Below, one piece after another: positions 40,967-49,883 of a stretch of 64,000 nucleotides of DNA. Position numbers and translations under genes: made by a program. Origin of the DNA: JBFAPK01 sp040676675. Its GTDB lineage: Bacteria > Actinomycetota > Actinomycetes > Mycobacteriales > Micromonosporaceae. The stretch lies in NCBI RefSeq assembly GCF_040676675.1, contig NZ_JBFAPK010000029.1, forward strand, positions 54,717 to 118,716. The letters run 5' to 3'. The notes beneath the pieces were generated by a model. The model was given only the letters and a program-made list of their open reading frames with translations. It ran no database searches and was not told where the DNA came from. The stretch's first letter is position 1, and every line of letters starts with the position of its first letter.

Positions 40967-42924
40967 CGGCCCCGGGCGTGCTCGGGCCGCTGCTGCCGGC
41001 CGTACCGTTCGCGGCGGCGCTGGCCGGCCTGCTCCTGCCGCCGGCGCCCCGCAGCCGCTCCACCGTCGGCGGCGCGGCCGCCCAGCCCGGCGTGCGCGCG
41101 ACCGCCGCCGCGCTCGGCATCACCGGTGCCGGCGTGGCGCTGGCCGTCTCGATCGCGCTGCTGGTCGCGCTCGACGGCGGGTCGGCGGAGACCTCCACCC
41201 GCTGGGTCGAGGTCGGACGGCTCGCGGTCACCTTCGGTTTCCGGCTCGACCCCTCGGCCGCCCTGGTGGCGGTGGCGGTCAGCGCGGTGGCGTTGGCCGT
41301 GCAGGTCTACTCCGTCGCGTACCTGCGGCGCGGCCCGGCCGACGACGCCGACGTGGACCACCGCTACGCCCCGTACGCGGCCCAGGTCAGCCTCTTCACC
41401 GCGGCGATGCTGCTGGTCGTGGTGGCCGGAGACCTGGTCATGCTGCTGGTCGGCTGGGAGGTGATGGGCATCTGCTCGTACCTCCTGATCGCCCACGACC
41501 GCCGGCTGCCCGAGGCCCCCGCCGCCGCGATGAAGGCGTTCCTGGTCACCCGGGTCGGCGACGTCGGCTTCCTGCTCGGCATCGCGGTGCTCGGGATCGG
41601 CGCCGGCAGCTTCCGCGTCGCCGACGTGCTGCGGCACGACTACCACCCCACCACGCTCACCGTGGCGTGCCTGCTGCTGCTCGCCGGGGTGGCCGGCAAG
41701 AGCGCCCAGTTTCCGCTGCACACCTGGCTGCCGGACGCGATGGCCGGCCCGACACCGGTCTCCGCCCTGATCCACGCGGCCACCATGGTGGCGGCCGGCG
41801 TCTACGCGGTCACCCGGCTCTTCCCGCTCTTCGTCCGGGCCCCCGGGGCGCTCGCCGTGCTCGGCGTGATGGCGGTGGTCACCCTGCTGCTCGGGGCGTT
41901 CGCCGCGACCGCGCAGGACGACCTCAAGCGGATACTGGCCTGGTCGACCGTCTCGCAGATCGGCTACATGGCCGGGGCCCTCGCCGTCGGATCGCCCACC
42001 GCGGCGCTCTTCCACCTGCTCAGCCACGCCGCCTTCAAGGCACTGCTCTTCCTCGCGGCGGGCTGCGTCATCCACGCCGTCGGTACCACGCTCATGTCGG
42101 GCATGGGTGGGCTGCGCCGGACGATGCCGGTCACCTTCTGGTCCACCCTGGTCGGGCTCGGCGCGCTGGCCGGCGTACCCCCGCTGGCCGGTTTCTGGAG
42201 CAAGGACGGGATTCTCGCGGTGGCGGCCGAGGCGGCCCGGCACGGCGGCGGTCCCGCCCCGGCCTGGGTGGCCTGGCTCGTCTGGCTCGGCGGCCTGCTC
42301 GGGGTCGCGGTGACCGCGTGGTACGCCACCCGGCTGTTGCTGCTCACGTTCTTCGGGGCGTCCCGCGCCCCGGCCGCCCGCCCGCACGATCCGCCGGCCC
42401 TGATGCGCTGGCCCGTGCTGCTGCTCGCGGTGCCGAGCGCGCTGCTCGGGCTGCTGGGCTTCGCCGACCCGTTGGTGCGCTGGCTGGTCCCGGCGCCGCC
42501 GCCCGGAACGCCGGTCCCCCTGCTCCCGGTGGAGCTGGTGCACCTCGGTCCGGAGCTGTTCCTGCCGGTCGCGCTGGCGCTGCTCGGGGCGGGACTGGCC
42601 GGCTGGCGCTGGCGCCGCCTCCCCGGCGCCGACCCGGCCGCCGCGCTGGGTCCGCTGCGGCCGGCGTTCGCCCGCGCCTTCTGGCTCGACGAGGTCCAGC
42701 GCGCCCTGGTGGTACGCCCGCTCGCCGCGCTCGCCCGGGTGCTGCGGCGCGGCGACGAGGCGGTGATCGACGGCGCGGTGGTCGGCGCCGGGCGGGGCGC
42801 CGCCGCGCTGGGCGCGCGGCTGGGTGTCCTGCACCGGGCCGCGCTGCCCCGGGCCGCCGCCGCCGTGCTGGCCGGGGCACTGCTGATCGGCCTCGCGGCC
42901 GTGCTCCTCGGAGGTGTCGGATGA
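40963..42924 (+). CDS. nuoL2: NADH-quinone oxidoreductase subunit L-like antiporter subunit
   Basis: A 653-residue antiporter-like subunit with about 16 TM helices. The Glu in GWEVMGICSYLLI (~164-176) and the Lys in the GVAGKSAQFPLHTWLPDAM helix (~242-260) are the proton-pathway residues of the family. GTG 40963, overlapping nuoK2, and four-base overlap with nuoM2. It would pump protons as in complex I. Confidence 0.93.
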   Translation: MTAPGVLGPLLPAVPFAAALAGLLLPPAPRSRSTVGGAAAQPGVRATAAALGITGAGVALAVSIALLVALDGGSAETSTRWVEVGRLAVTFGFRLDPSAALVAVAVSAVALAVQVYSVAYLRRGPADDADVDHRYAPYAAQVSLFTAAMLLVVVAGDLVMLLVGWEVMGICSYLLIAHDRRLPEAPAAAMKAFLVTRVGDVGFLLGIAVLGIGAGSFRVADVLRHDYHPTTLTVACLLLLAGVAGKSAQFPLHTWLPDAMAGPTPVSALIHAATMVAAGVYAVTRLFPLFVRAPGALAVLGVMAVVTLLLGAFAATAQDDLKRILAWSTVSQIGYMAGALAVGSPTAALFHLLSHAAFKALLFLAAGCVIHAVGTTLMSGMGGLRRTMPVTFWSTLVGLGALAGVPPLAGFWSKDGILAVAAEAARHGGGPAPAWVAWLVWLGGLLGVAVTAWYATRLLLLTFFGASRAPAARPHDPPALMRWPVLLLAVPSALLGLLGFADPLVRWLVPAPPPGTPVPLLPVELVHLGPELFLPVALALLGAGLAGWRWRRLPGADPAAALGPLRPAFARAFWLDEVQRALVVRPLAALARVLRRGDEAVIDGAVVGAGRGAAALGARLGVLHRAALPRAAAAVLAGALLIGLAAVLLGGVG

Positions 42925-44549
42925 GCGTCGGGCAGGTGCTGCTGGCGGCCACCCCGGCGCTTCCCGCCGTCGGCGCGGCCGTGGTCGCGCTGCTGCCCGC
43001 GGCGGCCGACCGGGGCGCCCGGGTCGTCGGCACGATCTTCGCGGCCGTGACGTTCCTGGCCAGCCTGCTGCTCTACGCCGACCGGCACGCCCCGTCGGGC
43101 TCCCCGGTGCCCGGCTCCGCCCCGTCGGGTCCGGTACGGCCCTGGCACGAGCTGGACCTGGCCTGGGTGCCCGGCCTCGACCTGCGGTTCCACCTCGGCG
43201 TCGACGGGCTCTCGTACCCGCTGGTGGTGCTCACCGCGCTGCTGACCCTGCTCTGCTGCGGCTACACGCTCTGGCACGTACCCGGGACGCCCCGGGAGGG
43301 GTTCGCGGCGTCCGGCGCGGGCCGCGGCCGTACCCTCGTCGCGCTGCTGCTGGTCGTCGAGGTCGGCATCCTCGGCACCTTCCTCGCCCTCGACCTGGTC
43401 CTCTTCTTCGTCTTCTTCGAGATCGTCCTGCTGCCGATGTACGCCGTGATCGCCGGCTGGGGCGGTACCGCCGAGCCGGCGGAGGCCGACCCCGAGCCGG
43501 GGCGTACGCCCGGACCGGCGCCCGCCGACGCGCGACGGTCGACGCCGCAGCAGGCCGCGGCCCGCAAGTTCGCCCTCTACACGCTCTTCGGCTCGGTGCT
43601 GCTGCTGGTCGGCGTCCTCACGGTGGTCACCGCCGCGGGCACCGCCGACATCGTGGCGCTCACCGGCGGCGCCGGCCTCGGCCGCGGTACGCAGCTGACC
43701 GCGTTCACGCTGCTCGCGCTCGCCTTCGCGGTGAAGAGTCCACTCTGGCCGCTGCACAGCTGGTTGCCGGACGCGCACACCCAGGCGCCCACCGTCGGCA
43801 GCGTCATCCTCGCCGGGGTGCTGCTCAAGATGGGCACGTACGGGCTGATCCGGGTCGCCGTCGGGGTGGCGCCGGAGGGCGCCCGGTGGGCCGCGCCCGT
43901 CCTCGGCGTCCTCGCGGTCGCCGCGATCGTCGTCGGTTCCCTGGTCTGCCTGGCCCAGGACGAGCTGAAACGCCTGATCGCGTACTCCAGCGTCGGGCAC
44001 ATGGGCTTCGTGCTGCTCGGCATCGCCACGCTCACCGCCACCGGCATCCAGGCCGCGCTGATCGGCAACATCGCCCACGGCGTCATCACCGGCCTGCTCT
44101 TCTTCCTGGCCGGCGCCGTCAAGGACCGTACGCACACCGGCGCCCTCGCCGAGCTGGGCGGCCTGCGCGAGACCGCGCCCCGCCTGGCCGGGCTGCTCGG
44201 GTTCGCCGCCGTCGCGTCGCTGGGGCTGCCCGGGCTCGCCGGCTTCTGGGGAGAGGCGTTCGCCGTGGTCGCCGCCCTGGAGCGGGGCGGCGCGTTCTGG
44301 ACTGTCCTCGGCGTGCTGGCGGCGACCGGCGGGGCGCTCACGGCGGCGTACCTGCTGCGCCTGCTCCGGCGGGTCACCCACGGCCGCCCCGCGCCCCGGG
44401 TCGCCCGGTTGACGCCCGAACTGGCCGGCGCCGAACTGGCGGCGTGGAGCCCGCTCGTGCTGCTGGCGCTCGCCATCGGGCTGGTCCCGGCGCTGGTGCT
44501 CGGCATCGCCGGCGAGCCCGTGCGATCGCTCCTGGAGGCACTTCCATGA
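42921..44549 (+). CDS. nuoM2: NADH-quinone oxidoreductase subunit M-like antiporter subunit
   Basis: A 542-residue protein with about 14 TM helices. LFFVFFEIVLLPMYAVIA (~159-176) carries the conserved Glu and VKSPLWPLHSWLPDAH (~273-288) the conserved Lys. A loop insert (EADPEPGRTPGPAPADARRS, ~192-211) enlarges one loop. ATG 42921 overlaps the nuoL2 stop; the stop overlaps the nuoN2 start. Part of the membrane arm. Confidence 0.93.
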   Translation: MSVGQVLLAATPALPAVGAAVVALLPAAADRGARVVGTIFAAVTFLASLLLYADRHAPSGSPVPGSAPSGPVRPWHELDLAWVPGLDLRFHLGVDGLSYPLVVLTALLTLLCCGYTLWHVPGTPREGFAASGAGRGRTLVALLLVVEVGILGTFLALDLVLFFVFFEIVLLPMYAVIAGWGGTAEPAEADPEPGRTPGPAPADARRSTPQQAAARKFALYTLFGSVLLLVGVLTVVTAAGTADIVALTGGAGLGRGTQLTAFTLLALAFAVKSPLWPLHSWLPDAHTQAPTVGSVILAGVLLKMGTYGLIRVAVGVAPEGARWAAPVLGVLAVAAIVVGSLVCLAQDELKRLIAYSSVGHMGFVLLGIATLTATGIQAALIGNIAHGVITGLLFFLAGAVKDRTHTGALAELGGLRETAPRLAGLLGFAAVASLGLPGLAGFWGEAFAVVAALERGGAFWTVLGVLAATGGALTAAYLLRLLRRVTHGRPAPRVARLTPELAGAELAAWSPLVLLALAIGLVPALVLGIAGEPVRSLLEALP

Positions 44550-46021
44550 ACGGCGGGGTACAAGCGGTCGACAACGTCGCGCTGCTGCCGGCGTACCTGG
44601 CGGCCGGTACGGCGGTGCTGGTGCTCCTGGCCGACCTGGTGGTGGCCCGGCGCGGCGTGACCCTCGCGGTCGCCGCCGCCGGAGCGGTCGCCACCGTCGT
44701 GGGGGCGGTACTGGTCGGCCGGGGCGGACCACGCGGCACGTTCTGCGCCGCCGCCGGCTGCTCGTACCACTGGACCGGGCGCGCCGCGCTGGTCGCCGCG
44801 CTCTTCGGCCTGCTCACCCTCGGCGTGCTGGCGCTCTCCGCGCCGCTGCTGCGCACGGGCGACGTCCCCCCGGGCGAGTACTGCTTCCTGCTCGCCTGCT
44901 CGATGACCGGCGGCGTGGTCCTCGGCGCGGCCAACGACCTGATCACCCTGGTCGTCGCGCTGGAGACGCTGACCCTGCCCCTGTACGTCCTGGTCGGCCT
45001 CCGGCGGCGCAGCCGGTCCGGCGCCGAGGCCGCCGTGACCTTCTTCGTGGTCAGCGTGGTCGCCACCAGTCTCACGCTGCTCGGGGCCGCGCTGCTCTAC
45101 GCGGTCACCGGCGCGGTCCACCTCGACGCCCTCGGTACGGCCCTCGCCGGCGAGTCCGCCCTCGCGCACACGCCCCTCGCCACCGCGGCGGTGGCGCTGG
45201 TGCTGCTCGGGCTCGCGTTCAAGGTGGCGGCCGTACCGTTCCACGCCTGGGCGCCGGCGACCTACGACGGCGCGCCGCTGCCGGTCGCCGCCTATCTCTC
45301 CACCGCCTCGAAGCTCGGCGGGGTGGTCGCGCTGCTCGCCGTCGTCTCGGCGGCGCTGCCGGCCGAGGTCACCGGCCCGGTGTTGGCGCTGCTGGCCGTG
45401 CTGACCATGACGGTCGGCAACCTGGTGGCGCTGCGCCAGGAGCGGATGGTGCGCCTGCTGGCCTGGTCGTCCGTGGCCCAGGCGGGGTACGTGATCGCGC
45501 CGCTGGGTGCGCTCGCGGTGGCCGGCGGGCGTACCCCGGAGGCGGTGGCGGCGGCGCTCGCGGCCACGGTGGCGTACACCGTCTTCTACGTGGTGCTGGA
45601 GCTGGCCGCGTTCGGCGCGGTGGTGGTGCTCCGCCCGGCCGGCGCGGACGGCGGCGCCATCGACCGGTACCGCGGCCTCGGGCGGCGGCACCGCTTCACC
45701 GGCGCGGCCCTGGTGCTGGCGCTCGTCGGGCTGGCCGGACTTCCGCCCGGGCTGGCCGGGCTGTTCGCCAAGGTCACCGTGGTGCGTGCGCTGCTGGAGG
45801 GGGCGTCGACCTGGCTCGCCGTGGTGGTCGCACTCAACGCGGTGGTCGGGCTCGCCTACTACGTACGCGTCGCCGCGCTGCTCTACGCCCCGTCGCCGAC
45901 GGAGCCGGCCGCCGGGATCCGGCCGGCCTGGCCGGCGGTGGCCGCGTTGGGCGCGGTGTCCGTCGTGGCGCTGGTCGTCGGGTTCGCCCCGCAACTCGTC
46001 CTCGACGTCGCCGCGCGGTAG
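44546..46021 (+). CDS. nuoN2: NADH-quinone oxidoreductase subunit N-like antiporter subunit
   Basis: A 491-residue, ~14 TM protein. VVALETLTLPLYVLVGL (~137-153) and FKVAAVPFHAWAPATYDG (~232-249) hold the conserved Glu and Lys of the NuoN antiporter core. ATG 44546. Last of the tightly overlapping I-J-K-L-M-N run. The htpX gene follows in the same direction after 139 bases, an order also remembered from Streptomyces. Confidence 0.93.
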   Translation: MNGGVQAVDNVALLPAYLAAGTAVLVLLADLVVARRGVTLAVAAAGAVATVVGAVLVGRGGPRGTFCAAAGCSYHWTGRAALVAALFGLLTLGVLALSAPLLRTGDVPPGEYCFLLACSMTGGVVLGAANDLITLVVALETLTLPLYVLVGLRRRSRSGAEAAVTFFVVSVVATSLTLLGAALLYAVTGAVHLDALGTALAGESALAHTPLATAAVALVLLGLAFKVAAVPFHAWAPATYDGAPLPVAAYLSTASKLGGVVALLAVVSAALPAEVTGPVLALLAVLTMTVGNLVALRQERMVRLLAWSSVAQAGYVIAPLGALAVAGGRTPEAVAAALAATVAYTVFYVVLELAAFGAVVVLRPAGADGGAIDRYRGLGRRHRFTGAALVLALVGLAGLPPGLAGLFAKVTVVRALLEGASTWLAVVVALNAVVGLAYYVRVAALLYAPSPTEPAAGIRPAWPAVAALGAVSVVALVVGFAPQLVLDVAAR

Positions 46022-46160
46022 CGGCACTCCCGTACGGGCCCCGCTCCGCCGTTCGTCGGCTTTCACAGGCAACTCTCAGCCATAGCCGGACTATGGAACG
46101 GGTATCGCACTGTTGCACGAGACGGCGGGCCCACCAGGTCCGTACATCGAAGGAGTGATC

Positions 46161-47030
46161 GTGCACCATCACAACGGTCTCAAGACGGCCGCGCTGCTCG
46201 GCCTGCTCACCGCGTTGATCCTTGCCGTCGGGTACGGGTTCGGCGGCAGTGGTGGTCTGGTGATCGCCGTACTCATCTCGCTGGCGATGAACGCCGCCAC
46301 CTACTTCTGGTCGGACAAGCTGGCGCTGCGCTCGATGCGGGCGCAACCGGTCAGCGAGGCCGAATTCCCCGCGCTCTACCAGATGGTGCGGGAGCTGGCC
46401 GCCGAGGCGCGGCAGCCGATGCCCCGGCTCTACGTGAGCCCGACGTTGCAGCCCAACGCCTTCGCGACGGGTCGCAACCCGGCGAACGCGGCGGTCTGCG
46501 TGACCCAGGGGATCACCCAGATCCTGGACTACCGCGAGCTGCGCGGCGTCATCGGCCACGAGCTGTCCCACGTCTACAACCGCGACATCCTGATCTCCAG
46601 CGTCGCCGCCGGGCTCGCGGGCATCATCACGATGCTGGCGAACCTGGCCTGGTTCATCCCGCTCGGCGGCGGGGACGACGAGGACTCGCCGAACCCGGCG
46701 GTACTGCTGCTGATGCTGATCCTCGGCCCGCTGGCCGCGACCATCATCCAGCTGGCGATCAGCCGCAACCGCGAGTACCAGGCGGACGCCTCCGGCGCCA
46801 CCCTGACCCGCGACCCGCTGGCGCTGGCCAGCGCCCTCCGGAAGATCCACACCGGTACGCAGCGACTGCCGTTGCCGGCCGACGGGCAGCTGACCAGCAG
46901 TGCCCACCTGATGATCGACAACCCGTTCCGGGGCGGCGGGATCTCCGCCCTCTTCTCCACCCACCCGCCGATGGAGCAGCGGGTCCGCCGGCTGGAGGAG
47001 ATGGCCAGCGGCCCCGTCCCGCAGCGGTAG
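46161..47030 (+). CDS. htpX: HtpX-like membrane zinc metalloprotease (M48)
   Basis: A 289-residue protein with N-terminal TM helices (~8-45), the zinc motif HELSH at 133-137 and the third ligand in SRNREYQADASGA (~198-210). HtpX degrades misfolded membrane proteins. GTG 46161 is chosen because AAGGAG lies five bases upstream; other in-frame starts exist upstream. It follows the accessory nuo operon, and a terminator (47064-47104) lies downstream. Confidence 0.92.
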   Translation: MHHHNGLKTAALLGLLTALILAVGYGFGGSGGLVIAVLISLAMNAATYFWSDKLALRSMRAQPVSEAEFPALYQMVRELAAEARQPMPRLYVSPTLQPNAFATGRNPANAAVCVTQGITQILDYRELRGVIGHELSHVYNRDILISSVAAGLAGIITMLANLAWFIPLGGGDDEDSPNPAVLLLMLILGPLAATIIQLAISRNREYQADASGATLTRDPLALASALRKIHTGTQRLPLPADGQLTSSAHLMIDNPFRGGGISALFSTHPPMEQRVRRLEEMASGPVPQR

Positions 47031-47063
47031 GGCGGGTGACCCGGGGCCTGGCCTCAGTCACAC

Positions 47064-47104
47064 ACCGGTCCGTGGCCCGTTCGGGCCGCGGACCGGTCGC
47101 TTTT
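47064..47104 (+). terminator. Terminator after htpX
   Basis: Fifteen-base arms (47064-47078 and 47083-47097) with one G-T pair and a four-base GTTC loop, followed by CGCTTTT. It separates htpX from the convergent yajQ-like gene. Confidence 0.85.
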
Positions 47105-47178
47105 CCGGGTACGGCCGCGACCCGGGTCGGTCGATCTCCCGCCCGCCCGCGGCCCCGCTCGCCGGCGGCGGGTACTAC

Positions 47179-47673
47179 TTACCGGTAGTTCGTGAACTGC
47201 AGTGCGATGCCGAAGTCCTCGCCCTTGAGCAGGGCGATGACGGCCTGGAGATCGTCCTTCTTCTTGCCGGTGACGCGGAGCTGGTCGCCCTGGATCTGCG
47301 CCTGTACGCCCTTCGGCCCCTCGTCCCGGATCTTCTTGCTGATCGCCTTAGCCTTGTCCGAGTCGATGCCCTGAACGATCTTGGCGTCGATCTTGTGGGT
47401 CTTGCCGGAGGGGCGGGCCTCGCCGGCGTCCAGGGACTTCAGCGAGATGTTCCGCTTGACCAGCTTCTCCTTGAAGACCTCCAGCGCGGCTTTCACCCGC
47501 TCCTCCGTCTCGGCCTGGAGGCTGACGGCCTCCTCCCCGGACCAGGAGATCTCCGCGCCGGTGCCACGGAAGTCGAAGCGCGTGGAGAGCTCCTTCTCCG
47601 TCTGCCGGAGGGCGTTGTCGATCTCCTGCCGGTCGACCTTGCTGACGATGTCGAACGACGGGTTGGCTGCCAT
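47179..47673 (-). CDS. yajQ: YajQ-family (DUF520) nucleotide-binding protein
   Basis: A 164-residue protein with N-terminal SFDIVSKVDRQEIDNAL (~6-22) and ELSTRFDFRGTGAEI (~27-41), and C-terminal KGVQAQIQGDQLRVTGKKKDDLQ (split ~125-135, ~136-147). The family binds nucleotides, and some members bind cyclic di-GMP. ATG 47673 gives normal spacing to AGGAG; an ATG six bases upstream is also in frame. A GGDEF-EAL protein lies about 6 kb away. Confidence 0.92.
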   Translation of the reverse strand: MAANPSFDIVSKVDRQEIDNALRQTEKELSTRFDFRGTGAEISWSGEEAVSLQAETEERVKAALEVFKEKLVKRNISLKSLDAGEARPSGKTHKIDAKIVQGIDSDKAKAISKKIRDEGPKGVQAQIQGDQLRVTGKKKDDLQAVIALLKGEDFGIALQFTNYR

Positions 47674-47754
47674 GATCATGCTCCTGCTGTCTGACCGATA
47701 TGTAACTGTCTCGCGCCGCTGAGCAGCGGCACGTTCTGCCGACCGTACCCGGTT

Positions 47755-47783
47755 ATGACACCTCCGGGTGCACCCGCTATCCT
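47755..47783 (+). promoter_or_regulatory. Predicted sigma-70-type promoter of tRNA-Tyr
   Basis: ATGACA (47755-47760), 17 bases, TATCCT (47778-47783). The predicted start falls about 30 bases before the tRNA. A match by eye to the housekeeping consensus. Confidence 0.5.
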
Positions 47784-47820
47784 TGCTTCCGCTGCCGCGT
47801 ACCGCGCGGCAACACACCCA

Positions 47821-47904
47821 GGCGGGTTGCCCGAGCGGCCAATGGGAGCGGACTGTAAATCCGTCGCGAAAGCTACAGAGGTTCGAATCCTCTACCCGCC
47901 ACCA
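47821..47904 (+). tRNA. tRNA-Tyr(GTA)
   Basis: Cloverleaf with acceptor GGCGGGT/ACCCGCC (47821-47827 and 47894-47900), anticodon GTA at 47855-47857, a long variable arm, T-arm GAGGTTCGAATCCTC and an encoded CCA at 47902-47904. The large variable arm is typical of bacterial tRNA-Tyr. A long hairpin follows. Confidence 0.95.
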
Positions 47905-47914
47905 GGGTGCACAC

Positions 47915-47952
47915 ACGGCCTCCGAGCAGCCGAAAGGCTGACCGGAGGCCGT
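47915..47952 (+). terminator. Hairpin after tRNA-Tyr
   Basis: Outer arms ACGGCCTCCG / CGGAGGCCGT with an inner CAGCC-GAAA-GGCTG hairpin. It starts ten bases after the tRNA and is a plausible terminator, without a strong T-tract. Confidence 0.7.
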
Positions 47953-48132
47953 TGTCGTCGGGCCCCGCGCCGTCTCAGTGGATCTCGCTGTTGCTGGCCG
48001 TCCGGGACGCACCGGGGTGAAGATCATTAGGGCTGCCCCGCGGCGTGGCTGGGGTGGTCAGATCCGAGACGGTCTCTGGGGTGTCCGGAACGGCGCGGTC
48101 GTGCTCTCGCCACCGTGCACGGCTCGCCACGC

Positions 48133-48816
48133 TCAGGCGTCCGAGCGGGTGCGCGGCGGCGACGGATACCCGATCTCGGCAAGGTCTTCGGCGAGGTCGT
48201 TCGTCGTCGCCCGAGGGTTCAACCGATGTACGAGGTCGTCGGTGAGTGGGCGTAGGGCGAGGACTTCGCCAACGGCCTCTACGTCCACGCTCGTCTCGTA
48301 GTAGTCGTCGGCGAAGTGTTGGTATCCCATCGGCGTGGAGTCGATCAGTACCTTGAACAGCCGGTCAGCACCGTCGGAGTCGCCGTGGCCAGGGAGGTCG
48401 ATGTCGCCGACCTGCCACCGGTCGTCGCCGGGCTGGCGCCACAGGCACACCGTCGCCTCCAACACACCCTTGAAGGTGAACGCCGGCTCGTGCACCTGCG
48501 CGGAGAACACCTCCGGCACGCTGTCGACCAGGCCCGGCCACAGGAGGCCGTTCCGGGCGGGGCTCATGGGCGACTCGTGGGCGAACCCCCGGACGAACAC
48601 ACCGGCCGGCGAGAACACGATCGAATAGCCGTCACCCGAGCCGTTCCGCATCGACGCCATCTCCTCACCCGGTGCCCAGCGCGAGTCGAAGGAGTAATAG
48701 CGGAACGCCCACTCCGGGCTCATGATGGCGTCCAGCATCGCCAACGCGCGGCACCGGTCGCGGAGCGTCGCGATGTCCGGCAGGACTTGAGCAACATCAT
48801 GAGCGGTCACGGCCAC
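48133..48816 (-). CDS. Conserved hypothetical protein
   Basis: A 227-residue soluble protein that starts VAVTAHDVAQVLPDIATLRD. It contains SPEWAFRYYSFDSRW (~37-51), MASMRNGSGDGYSIVF (~57-72) and FAHESPMSP (~80-88). I remember similar actinobacterial proteins, but no function. GTG 48816 is chosen (second GTG at 48810 possible); the frame remains open upstream only through unrelated sequence. Codon use is weaker in G/C third positions than the core genes. Stand-alone gene in the accessory region. Confidence 0.7.
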   Translation of the reverse strand: MAVTAHDVAQVLPDIATLRDRCRALAMLDAIMSPEWAFRYYSFDSRWAPGEEMASMRNGSGDGYSIVFSPAGVFVRGFAHESPMSPARNGLLWPGLVDSVPEVFSAQVHEPAFTFKGVLEATVCLWRQPGDDRWQVGDIDLPGHGDSDGADRLFKVLIDSTPMGYQHFADDYYETSVDVEAVGEVLALRPLTDDLVHRLNPRATTNDLAEDLAEIGYPSPPRTRSDA

Positions 48817-48852
48817 ATCTAACCCGAGCCGACGGCGGGCGGGGTCGAGTGC

Positions 48853-48876
48853 GGATCGGAGGGGATCCGAACCCCT
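48853..48876 (-). other. Possible tRNA 3'-end remnant
   Basis: On the minus strand the bases read as a T-arm (AGGGG-TTCGGAT-CCCCT) followed by a possible acceptor 3' strand CCGATCC. No matching 5' half (GGATCGG) or anticodon arm is found at tRNA distance, and the usual A58 of the T loop is G. It may be a remnant or chance hairpin; low confidence. Confidence 0.3.
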
Positions 48877-49054
48877 GGTGGGGCAGGGCACGCCAGTGGC
48901 CCCACGCGTCCCCAGCCACAGTGCGTGCACCAGGCCGACCGGGACGCTGCAACAACCTGGCGCTGCCACCGGTCCGCAGGCATCTCGTGTGCTGTGCGTG
49001 CCAGGTCGGGCCATGGCCGGGCAGGTCGAGCTGATCCGCGGCCCAGATCGGAAA

Positions 49055-49435
49055 CTACGGCGCGTTGAGGAATGCCCAGCCGACGACCGCGCTGATGATC
49101 AGCCCTATCCCGCCGCCCCACCCCACGAGTAGCCAGGTTCTGAACCGCTGAGTGCCGTACGAGGACAAGATGACGACGCCGGTCAGCAGGATCATCTGTG
49201 CGGCGACGGAGGTGCACAGGGCCGGGTAGAGGGCGGCGGTTCGGCCGCCCGAGTCGAGGTCCGCACTGCTGTCGCCAGCGGCGGCTCCCCGGACCGCGAT
49301 ACCCACAACGACGATGGCAAGCACGTGACCGAGCAGGCTGAAGCCAAGACCACCGAGGACTGGCCGGCGATCCGGTATCGCCCAGAACCTCGCGTTATGG
49401 GCGGCCGAATCTGAAGCTTCCTGCTGTTCCGTCAC
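49055..49435 (-). CDS. Small hypothetical membrane protein
   Basis: A 126-residue protein with about three hydrophobic segments (~28-50, ~70-90, ~98-123) and a charged N-terminus. No known family recognised. GTG 49435 is chosen because GAGG sits at suitable spacing; GTG 49441 is also in frame. It lies isolated on the minus strand in the accessory region. Confidence 0.55.
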   Translation of the reverse strand: MTEQQEASDSAAHNARFWAIPDRRPVLGGLGFSLLGHVLAIVVVGIAVRGAAAGDSSADLDSGGRTAALYPALCTSVAAQMILLTGVVILSSYGTQRFRTWLLVGWGGGIGLIISAVVGWAFLNAP

Positions 49436-49596
49436 ACGCACCTCGCTCGGCTGTGCCGCGAAGCTATCAGAGCGTCTTTCCCGTCCGGCTACGCCTCTCC
49501 CTCAGGGGCGCTGTTTCCCGGGCGTCGGTCCGGCGGGTCGACTCTGACGGGCGTGGCCAGGGGAGTGGCACCTTCGTCTGAGCGCAGACACAGCGG

Positions 49597-49880
49597 CCGG
49601 TCGAGCCGCGCCCGCACGTCGAACCGGCGTTTGAACGGCTACTCGTGACCATCGACTTCGCCGGGGTCTCGGGCGCGACGCTGCGGGACGCGTTGACCGA
49701 GAGAGCCGACAACGTGCGGGTCGGCAGGCTGGCGCCGGAGACCGTTCGCCGTCGCGCACTGAACTCGGACATGGCCGTGCCGATACCGCTACCGGGTCGC
49801 GGGAGACGTAGGCGGACGATCGGGCGGTGCGGCAGCGGGCCGAACGGACCACGCGGCGAGCGGCGGACGGGATCATCGAC
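49597..49880 (+). pseudogene. Possible decayed DUF222/HNH-type fragment
   Basis: The plus-strand frame beginning before 49645 reads LLVTIDFAGVSG then GRLAPETVRRRALNSD. This resembles the VTVDF and PETVRRLACDA segments of DUF222-HNH proteins. After a likely frameshift near 49800 the pattern DDRAVRQRAERTTRRA, in another frame, resembles the segment that follows (DVGRAVR.AT..QRRA). No intact start, HNH motif or full-length frame is present. The resemblance is from memory and inexact. Confidence 0.35.
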
Positions 49881-49883
49881 AAC

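Noticed and set aside
40783..42834. A long minus-strand frame opposite nuoK-nuoL
   Set aside because: Composition (Gln/His/Arg/Gly-rich) is that of an antisense shadow, and the plus strand encodes clear Nuo proteins.
43577..46072. A long minus-strand frame opposite nuoM-nuoN
   Set aside because: It is the antisense of conserved NuoM/NuoN and has no start signal or domain.
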